Source: Candidatus Segetimicrobium genomatis
Lineage (GTDB): Bacteria; Sysuimicrobiota; Sysuimicrobiia; Sysuimicrobiales; Segetimicrobiaceae
DNA: 6,001 nucleotides
Direction: 5' to 3'
Assembly (NCBI GenBank): GCA_005882445.1
Contig: VBAN01000233.1
Location: 1-6,001, forward strand
Below the pieces are notes generated by a model, which saw only the letters and a list, made by a program, of their open reading frames with translations, did no database searches and was not told the DNA's origin. Every line of letters begins with the position of its first letter. The stretch's first letter is position 1. This document shows positions 1 to 6,001 of the stretch, piece after piece. The translations under genes and the position numbers were made by a program.

Positions 1-2034
1 ACCGTTGAAGTCGGGGTCGCGGCGCACGTCGGCGACGAGCGCGGCGCTGCCGGTGCGGGCGACCCGTCCGATCACCCCGGTGGTCACGGGCACGGCCGCG
101 GCCAGCCCGGTGTACCCGCGGGAGGCTGTGAGCTGGATCTGGTCGCCGTCGAGGAGGCCGATCAGGACCAGGGGATAGTTGAGCGTCGTGTGGAGCTCCT
201 CGACCAGGGCGTCGAGCAGCTCGCTCGGGTGCAGCGTGGAGGCGACCCGGGTAAACGTCCGGTTGAGCAGGCCGAGCTGGTGGGCCTTGCGCTCCGCTTC
301 CTCGAGCAGCAGGGCGTTCTGCACGGCGATCGCCACCTGGTTGGCGACGGCGCCGCCGAGCGCGGCCTCCGATGACCCGTACGGGCGCACCGTGTTGTGG
401 TACAGGGCCAGCACCCCGATGGCGCCGCTGCGGTAGATGAGGGGGAAGGTCGCGATCGTCCGGTAGCCCAGCCGCCGCGCGCGTTCCACGTTGGCCCGCC
501 CGTCGGCGTGGGCATCGGCGATGATCACGGGCTGGCCGAGCCGGAGGGCGAGGCCGGTGAGCCCAATCCCGGACTGCATCTCGGCGGCCATGTTGCGGAC
601 GTCATCGTCCGCCAGCCCGCGGGCAAAGGTGTGCGTGGTCTCCTTGTCCAGGGCGCCGAGATACAGGCCGCAGCGGTCCGCCTTGAGCACCTCGTGCGTC
701 CAGTCGGCGATCGTGTCGAAGACCGCCTGGAGATCCTGCTGCGAGTTGATGCGCTCGGAGATCGCCTTCAGCTCCTCGACCCGGGTCAGATCCTCCCGGG
801 ATTTCGTGTACAGCCGCGCGTTGTTCACCACGAGCGCGGCCTGGGCGGCGAAGGTTGAGACCACGCGTTCCTGGTACGCGGTGAAGAAGCCGGGGATGGG
901 CTTCGTGACGGTGATGAGGCCGACCGGATCGCTGCCCGCCATCAGGGGCACAATCAGCAGGGCCCGCACCCCGTCGTCCGGGAACGCGGCCTGGCTCTCG
1001 GCGGTCCGGCGGGCGTCCCGCTGGTAGTCGGCGATCCGCAGCGGCCGGCGGTGGGTCAGCGCCCACCCCGACGCGCCGTTCGGCAGGACGGCCGGGCCGC
1101 CGTGGAATTGGGCCGGCGTGAGGCCCCGCTCCAGGGCGATCTCGTAGGAGTCGTCCGAGTTGCGCAGGGTGATCCAGAGCGCGTCGGGCTTCGTCAGCCG
1201 GGCGACCTTGTCGGCGAGGCGGCTCAGCAGGGCGTCGAGGTCGTGCGTTTCCAGCAGGTCGGTGAGCGCCTCGTGGAGCGCGGTGGACTCCCGGAGGTCC
1301 TGCCTGTGGGACGTGAACAGCAGCGCGATGAGGCTGGCGATGACGAGGGGAATCAGCAGCACGGGCGCTTCGCCCCCCCAGATGGCGATCGCGATCGAGA
1401 GGCCGGAGGCCCCGAGCGCGGCCGCGGTGGGGATCCGCCACAAGGCGCTGTTGAGCAGCCCAACCCAGAACGGCTCCTGGAAGACCGCGGAGAGGAAGAG
1501 GCCCGCCTGCAGAGTCGTGGCGAGGGCGTAGACGGCCAGGACGGCCGCGGTCGCCGCGAGGCCCGCGCGCCCCGCGAGGTCGGGGCTGACGCGGTCGAGC
1601 GAGAGGGCATGGCGGAGGTACAGATTCCATGTGGCTCCGGCGAGCAGCGCCGCCAGCGCGCACTGCCCGGTCTCGAAGGGCCCGCGGTCGAAGGCGCGGC
1701 GGCGCAGGACCCCGTTGCCGATCGCCGCTCCGAGCGCGCCGGCAATGGCGGCCGGCACCGGTCCGAGAATGACGATCGCCGGGAGGGCGACCGCCGGGCC
1801 GAAGGTCTGGGAGCCTCCGCTGGCGAGCGGGATCTGGAAATGCTCGGCCGGGATGGAGAGGAGCAGGAAAATCGCCAGGAGCTTCCAGGACGGCAGGAAG
1901 ACCCCGGGCGCCGTGCCGATGAGCAGCGCCGCCGCCAGGAGCGCGGGCCCCCACGTGACAAGCCACGCCGTGCTCGGCCGAACCTGCCCCGAGCGCAGCG
2001 CCACCTCTGGGGCGGATGGGAGCGGAATCTTCAT
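1..2034 (-). CDS. Membrane-anchored sensor protein with three GAF domains (C-terminal part beyond the window)
   Basis: An uninterrupted frame of 678 codons runs from ATG 2034 (MKIPLPSAPEVALRSGQ) to position 1 with no stop, so the gene continues outside. Residues about 22-240 form a multi-spanning membrane region (probable spans near 23-43, 48-63, 79-106, 122-140, 156-183, 188-215 and 223-241). It contains GGSQTFGPAVALPAIVILGP and RGPFETGQCALAALLAG, resembling the uncharacterised N-terminal membrane domain seen in some HD-GYP and GGDEF proteins; this comparison is from memory. Three GAF modules follow: about 252-405 (GVRALLIVPLMAG, AQAALVVNNARLY), 424-577 (ADRCGLYLG, ATFPLIYRSGAIGVLALYH, VANQVAIAVQNA) and 592-678+ (TGVIGRVARTG, VADVRRDPDF). 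Short helical linkers join them, as in signalling proteins. The output domain (kinase, GGDEF, HD-GYP or phosphatase) is not visible. The ATG is the only one between the in-frame TAA at 2070-2068 and the conserved part; there is no clear Shine-Dalgarno sequence before it, so initiation may be weak or leaderless. Confidence 0.85.
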   Translation of the reverse strand, partial: MKIPLPSAPEVALRSGQVRPSTAWLVTWGPALLAAALLIGTAPGVFLPSWKLLAIFLLLSIPAEHFQIPLASGGSQTFGPAVALPAIVILGPVPAAIAGALGAAIGNGVLRRRAFDRGPFETGQCALAALLAGATWNLYLRHALSLDRVSPDLAGRAGLAATAAVLAVYALATTLQAGLFLSAVFQEPFWVGLLNSALWRIPTAAALGASGLSIAIAIWGGEAPVLLIPLVIASLIALLFTSHRQDLRESTALHEALTDLLETHDLDALLSRLADKVARLTKPDALWITLRNSDDSYEIALERGLTPAQFHGGPAVLPNGASGWALTHRRPLRIADYQRDARRTAESQAAFPDDGVRALLIVPLMAGSDPVGLITVTKPIPGFFTAYQERVVSTFAAQAALVVNNARLYTKSREDLTRVEELKAISERINSQQDLQAVFDTIADWTHEVLKADRCGLYLGALDKETTHTFARGLADDDVRNMAAEMQSGIGLTGLALRLGQPVIIADAHADGRANVERARRLGYRTIATFPLIYRSGAIGVLALYHNTVRPYGSSEAALGGAVANQVAIAVQNALLLEEAERKAHQLGLLNRTFTRVASTLHPSELLDALVEELHTTLNYPLVLIGLLDGDQIQLTASRGYTGLAAAVPVTTGVIGRVARTGSAALVADVRRDPDFNG

Positions 2035-2080
2035 ACCGAGTATTTGATGCCCGGGGGAGGCGCGGGTTTAGACCTCGGGG

Positions 2081-2145
2081 AAGCCAATCGAAAGCCGATC
2101 GAAGCGTGGAGTAGAGCAAAGGTAAGCGTGGATTAGAGCAAAGGT
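2081..2145. repeat. Two adjacent short tandem repeats, 11 bp x 2 and 22 bp x 2
   Basis: On the plus strand aagccaatcga (2081-2091) is followed directly by aagccgatcga (2092-2102), with one mismatch. A 22-bp unit at 2102-2123 is then repeated at 2124-2145, each copy beginning aagcgtgga and ending agagcaaaggt, with a single difference (g2111 versus t2133). The leading aagc word therefore recurs at 2081, 2092, 2102 and 2124, spaced 11, 10 and 22 bp, close to one or two helical turns. The block fills much of the 112-bp gap between the DUF951 stop and the sensor start. It could be an operator or activator site for the sensor gene, or a plain slippage duplication. No hairpin or terminator is visible in the gap. 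Confidence 0.75.
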
Positions 2146-2146
2146 A

Positions 2147-2383
2147 TCAGGCGGGCGGCGGCTCCGGCGCGGCCCCTTCGGCTGCGCCGCGGCGGACGAA
2201 CTCTTTGATCCGCCGCTCCAACTTGGGCCTGGGCATCAGCACGTGCCGCCCGCAGCCGAGGCAGCGGATGCCGATGTCCGCCCCGAGGCGCACGATCTCC
2301 CACTGATCGCCGCCGCAGGGGTGGGTCTTTCGCGTCCGGACGACGTCGCCGAGGAAGAGTTTCAGCACCGGCATCATCACCAC
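2147..2383 (-). CDS. DUF951 family small zinc-ribbon-like protein
   Basis: This 78-residue protein (76 if ATG 2377 is used) matches the DUF951 pattern: a short strand-rich start [20 protein letters not shown], then [19 protein letters not shown], then a basic tail beginning [13 protein letters not shown]21, C23, C41 and C44 are arranged as expected for a metal site, but zinc binding is inferred. The family has no established biochemical function; it is a short, single-domain protein, often about 60-70 residues, and here an Ala/Glu/Pro-rich tail of about 12 residues extends the C-terminus. The minus strand reads GGGGAAGGA at 2397-2389, which places GTG 2383 at 5 nt, GTG 2380 at 8 nt and ATG 2377 at 11 nt, so the exact start is uncertain. 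The 32-bp gap from the previous gene and lack of a terminator hairpin suggest it is co-transcribed with it. The stop is TGA at 2149-2147. Confidence 0.85.
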   Translation of the reverse strand: MVMMPVLKLFLGDVVRTRKTHPCGGDQWEIVRLGADIGIRCLGCGRHVLMPRPKLERRIKEFVRRGAAEGAAPEPPPA

Positions 2384-2388
2384 CCCGA

Positions 2389-2397
2389 TCCTTCCCC
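2389..2397 (-). promoter_or_regulatory. Ribosome-binding site for the DUF951 gene
   Basis: GGGGAAGGA on the minus strand lies in the 32-bp gap after the synthase-like gene stop. Its AAGGA core fits GTG 2380 best by spacing (8 nt), with GTG 2383 and ATG 2377 as alternatives. Confidence 0.5.
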
Positions 2398-2415
2398 GCG
2401 CCTCGATCAGCGGAG

Positions 2416-3909
2416 CTAGCGGCCCGCCGTGATCAGGGCGTCCGTCGGCGCGTAGTCGTCGGTCAGCAGCGGGACATCGCGGGTCTCGACCGGGACATCC
2501 AGCAGGTCGCCGGCGTCCCGGCGAAGCCCGTCGATCCGGATCAGCCGCTGCCGCGCCGCCGTCTCTGCCCGGGCGAGCAGCCCGGCGCGGGTGAGCGGCG
2601 GGCCTGCGGTCCCCACCAGGATGATGTTGCGGAGCGACTCCGGCGCCCCGCCGCCCACGGGAAACACGTAGACCTGCGCGAACACCGACCGGAACGTCTT
2701 GTAGATCGCGCGGAACAGCCGGCTCTCAGGGCCCCGCACCGCGCCGATCACGTTGCTCGCCACGACGCCGCCCGGGCTCACCCGGGCCGCGGCCGCCTGG
2801 TAGAACTCCCGGGTGGCGAGGTGGAACGGGATCGTATCGATGAGGTACGCGTCCAGGATGATGAGATCGTAGTGCTCGGTCGCGCGGCGCAGCCAGAGGC
2901 GGCCGTCCATGACGTGCACCCGGAGGCGGGCGTCGTCCGGGACGGCAAAGAACCGCCGCGCCGCATCGGCCACGGCGGGATCGATCTCCACGACCTCGAC
3001 CGTCGCGTTCGGGTAATCGTGGTGGAACCGGCTCGGCGCGGTCCCGCCCCCCATGCCCACGAAGAGCACCCGCCGGAATCCGGGATTGAACAGGACCGGG
3101 AGATGGAGGTAGTCGGTGTAGGGGAACACGGTGCGCAGGGGCGCGTCCTGATCCCGGGCGCTCTGCCAGTAGTTGTCCAGCCGCAGGTACCGGATCCGGG
3201 CCTCGTCCGCCACCGTGATCCGGTGGTAGACCGTGTCCCGGGCGAACACCGTTCCGCTCTCGCCCGCCGGGGGACTGCCGGTGAGGATCAGCAGGGCGCC
3301 GGCCACCGCCCCGGCGCCGGCGGCCGCGCGCGGCCGCCCCATCCACACCCACCCCAGCGCGGCCAGGGCCATCTCGGTTCCACCCAACATTTGCATGATC
3401 GCGCGGACCCCAAACGTGGAGATCAGCACGAACGCCGCCAGCAGGGTGCCGGCGATGCTGCCGAGCGTGCTCAGCGCGTAGAGCATCCCGGCGACGCTCC
3501 CGATCCCCTCGACCGACTGCGCCCGCAGCCGGACCGCGTACGGGGAGATCGTGGCCATGAGCATGGCCGGGATGAAAAAGAGCGCCGTGCTGCCGAGGAG
3601 CGGGTTGCCGCGCGGTCCGTAGTCGTGCGCGGCGATCCCGCCCAGCACCGCGTCCGCGAAATGGGGGATCGGGAAGGTCGCCGCCCCGGCCAGAAAGACG
3701 AGGGCGAGGAAGGGGCCTCGCTGCGGCCACCGGGTGCTGAGGCGTCCCCCCAGGTAGTACCCGGCGCTGAGGGCGGCCAGGAACACGCCGATCAGGCTGC
3801 CCCACACGTAGACCGAGTTGCCGAAGTACGGCGCGATGACCCGGCTCGCCACGATCTCCAGGGCGAGCAGAACCGCGCCGCTTATGAAGACGACGAGCTC
3901 GAGGATGAC
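2416..3909 (-). CDS. Membrane-bound spermidine-synthase-like protein (multi-spanning domain fused to an aminopropyltransferase/SAM-fold domain)
   Basis: Numbering from codon GTC at 3909, the protein is 497 residues. Residues 1-210 are hydrophobic with about six or seven probable membrane spans (about 4-24, 33-55, 66-88, 105-123, 137-165, 170-190 and 194-211); [16 protein letters not shown] is typical of the N-terminal domain in this fused class. Residues 225-490 form a spermidine-synthase-like Rossmann domain: nucleotide-binding loop [12 protein letters not shown] at 284-295, acidic strand end VEIDP at 307-311, MDGR at 334-337, [19 protein letters not shown] at 352-370, and LTDDYAP at 482-488. 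Classical soluble spermidine synthases carry a D-x-x-D active-site motif; here it is D353-x4-D358, as in the membrane-fused relatives whose substrate is mostly unproven. Polyamine synthesis is therefore only a possible role. No ATG, GTG or TTG exists at the homologous start; GTC 3909 or ATC 3906 lies behind a GGAGAGG element, and the first in-frame GTG (3852) would cut off the first span. The stop is TAG at 2418-2416. Confidence 0.85.
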   Translation of the reverse strand, partial: VILELVVFISGAVLLALEIVASRVIAPYFGNSVYVWGSLIGVFLAALSAGYYLGGRLSTRWPQRGPFLALVFLAGAATFPIPHFADAVLGGIAAHDYGPRGNPLLGSTALFFIPAMLMATISPYAVRLRAQSVEGIGSVAGMLYALSTLGSIAGTLLAAFVLISTFGVRAIMQMLGGTEMALAALGWVWMGRPRAAAGAGAVAGALLILTGSPPAGESGTVFARDTVYHRITVADEARIRYLRLDNYWQSARDQDAPLRTVFPYTDYLHLPVLFNPGFRRVLFVGMGGGTAPSRFHHDYPNATVEVVEIDPAVADAARRFFAVPDDARLRVHVMDGRLWLRRATEHYDLIILDAYLIDTIPFHLATREFYQAAAARVSPGGVVASNVIGAVRGPESRLFRAIYKTFRSVFAQVYVFPVGGGAPESLRNIILVGTAGPPLTRAGLLARAETAARQRLIRIDGLRRDAGDLLDVPVETRDVPLLTDDYAPTDALITAGR

Positions 3910-4920
3910 CCGGCCCCTCTCCGCGGGTTCGCCGGCGCCTGCGCCTTCGGGGCGGCCGCCTTTCGCACGACGATCTCGTCGCCCTTCGTCTCCACGACGA
4001 GGGTCTCGCCTTCCCGGACCTCGCCCGCGAGGAGCTGGCGGCTGACGGCGTTCTCGACGCTGCGCTGGATGAGCCGCCGCAGCGGCCGCGCCCCATAGTC
4101 GGGGTTGTACCCTTCCCGCGCCAGGTAGGCCCTGGCCTCCTTCGAGACTTCGAGCCGGAGCCCGCGCGCGGCCAGGCGGGCGGTCAGGCCCGCCAGCTGC
4201 AGGTCGACGATGCGCTCCAGGTCGGCCCGGCTGAGCGGGTGGAAGACGATGATCTCGTCGATCCGGTTGAGGAACTCCGGCCGGAGCGTCCGCCGCAGCT
4301 CTTCCAGGATCTGCACGCGGACCAGTTCGAACGCCGGCAGGTCTTCGGGATCCAGGTTCATCAGGTACTGGCTCCCCAGGTTGCTCGTCATGATGATGAT
4401 CGAGTTCCTGAAGTCGACCGTCCGGCCGTGCCCGTCGGTGAGGCGCCCGTCCTCGAGGATCTGCAGGAGGATGTTGAACACGTCCTGATGGGCCTTTTCG
4501 ATCTCGTCGAAGAGGATCACGCGATACGGGCGCCGCCGCACGGCCTCGGTCAGCTGGCCGCCTTCGTCGTACCCCACGTAGCCGGGCGGGGCGCCGATGA
4601 GGCGGCTGACCGTGTGCTTCTCCATGTATTCGGACATGTCGATCTGGATCAGGGCGTCCTCGTCGCCGAAGAGGAACTCGGCGAGCGCGCGCGAGAGCTC
4701 GGTCTTCCCGACGCCCGAGGGCCCGAGGAAGATGAACGACCCGGCCGGACGGCGCGGGTCCTTCAGGCCCGACCGCGTGCGGCGCATCGCGCGCGAGACG
4801 GCCGACACGGCCTCGTTCTGGCTGACGTAGCGTTTGTGAAGCTCGTCCTCCATGCGGAGCAGCTTCTCGGTCTCCTCCTCGGTGAGATTGAAGACGGGGA
4901 TGCCGGTCCAGATCGACAGG

Positions 4921-4925
<5 letters not shown>
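3882..4925 (-). CDS. clpB: ClpB disaggregase, 3' part (NBD2 and C-terminal domain), out of frame with the 5' part
   Basis: This continues clpB in a frame offset from the upstream half. ClpB-like sequence resumes with [11 protein letters not shown] at 4925; the first ATG in this frame is at 4853 ([10 protein letters not shown]). Counting from that ATG, Walker A GPSGVGKT is at residues 44-51, pore loop GYVGY at 91-95, Walker [12 protein letters not shown] at 112-122, sensor-1 MTSN at 155-158, arginine finger R197 in FLNRIDE, and sensor-2 GARP at 254-257. All NBD2 catalytic motifs are intact, so decay, if real, is recent. Compared with family members, the linker that normally precedes EV-x-x-WTGIPV (about 12-18 residues, often with an EEDIA-type motif) is absent. 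The stop is TAA at 3884-3882. The tail ends in eight serines, encoded where this gene overlaps the next one. An internal start at 4853 would give an NBD2-only fragment; I see no convincing ribosome-binding site for it. It is most simply the second half of a disrupted clpB. Confidence 0.92.
3914..3922 (-). promoter_or_regulatory. Ribosome-binding site for the spermidine-synthase-like gene, inside the 3' end of clpB
   Basis: The minus strand reads GGAGAGGGG over 3922-3914. It is a good match to the anti-Shine-Dalgarno sequence, about 6 nt before GTC 3909 and 9 nt before ATC 3906. It supports initiation exactly where homology expects the protein to begin, although no standard start codon is there. 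Because it lies within clpB codons, translation of this gene is probably coupled to that of clpB. Confidence 0.55.

Positions 4926-6001
<1,076 letters not shown>

Noticed and set aside
602..2119. 505-residue minus-strand frame beginning MLYSTLRSAF
   Set aside because: It is Arg/Pro/Gly/Ala-rich with no recognisable domain and overlaps, out of frame, the GAF-domain gene, which has clear membrane and GAF features and runs 678 codons.
1051..2136. Long plus-strand frames opposite the sensor gene (for example 361 residues at 1051-2136)
   Set aside because: They are antisense shadows with highly charged low-complexity composition, no motif, and strong minus-strand coding underneath.
2035..2146. 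Rho-independent terminator or CRISPR-like array in the gap
   Set aside because: There is no stable hairpin followed by a T-run on the minus strand. The repeats are only two copies each and directly adjacent, without spacers.
2821..4098. 425-residue plus-strand frame opposite the synthase-like gene
   Set aside because: It is rich in Arg, Asp, Glu, Gly and Pro without domain signatures; the minus strand here has clear membrane spans and SAM-fold motifs.

Overview
The window is very GC-rich (about two thirds or more G+C by eye), tightly packed bacterial DNA. Every supportable gene lies on the minus strand, so transcription runs from position 6001 towards 1. The gene set is a ClpB disaggregase, a membrane-anchored spermidine-synthase-like protein, a DUF951 zinc-ribbon-like protein and a multi-GAF membrane sensor. 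DUF951 is best known from Firmicutes, Chloroflexota and related lineages, so I infer a high-GC Terrabacteria-type organism, perhaps uncultured. That taxonomic guess is weak. No RNA gene, insertion sequence, CRISPR array or integrase was seen, and the window does not look like a mobile island.

Layout, in direction of transcription. (1) 6001-3882 is clpB. Its first ~160 residues lie outside the window. NBD1 and the coiled-coil middle domain read in one frame down to about 4924. NBD2 reads in a different frame from about 4925 to the stop at 3882. The switch comes with an apparent loss of roughly 12-18 codons of the linker, so as sequenced clpB is broken in two. (2) About 3909-2416 encodes a polytopic membrane domain joined to a spermidine-synthase-like methyltransferase fold. 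It overlaps the 3' end of clpB and has a good ribosome-binding site but no ATG, GTG or TTG at the place homology demands. (3) 2383-2147 is a small DUF951 gene. (4) 2146-2035 is the only real intergenic gap and carries two sets of short tandem repeats with about 11- and 22-bp periods. (5) 2034-1 is a long open gene, cut by the window edge, encoding a multi-spanning membrane domain followed by three GAF domains. It has no stop codon in the window, so its output domain is not visible.

The first three genes (overlap, then a 32-bp gap) look like one operon. The sensor may be read through from it or have its own start near the repeats. ClpB repairs aggregated protein after stress, and the GAF protein is presumably an intracellular signal sensor. 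No direct functional link between the four genes can be shown from sequence. The main points for a second look are the disrupted clpB, the missing canonical start of the synthase-like gene (together with an eight-serine ClpB tail created by the overlap), and the phased repeats in front of the sensor gene. One minus frame is open all the way from 6000 to 2416, so automated annotation may report a false ClpB-spermidine synthase fusion.
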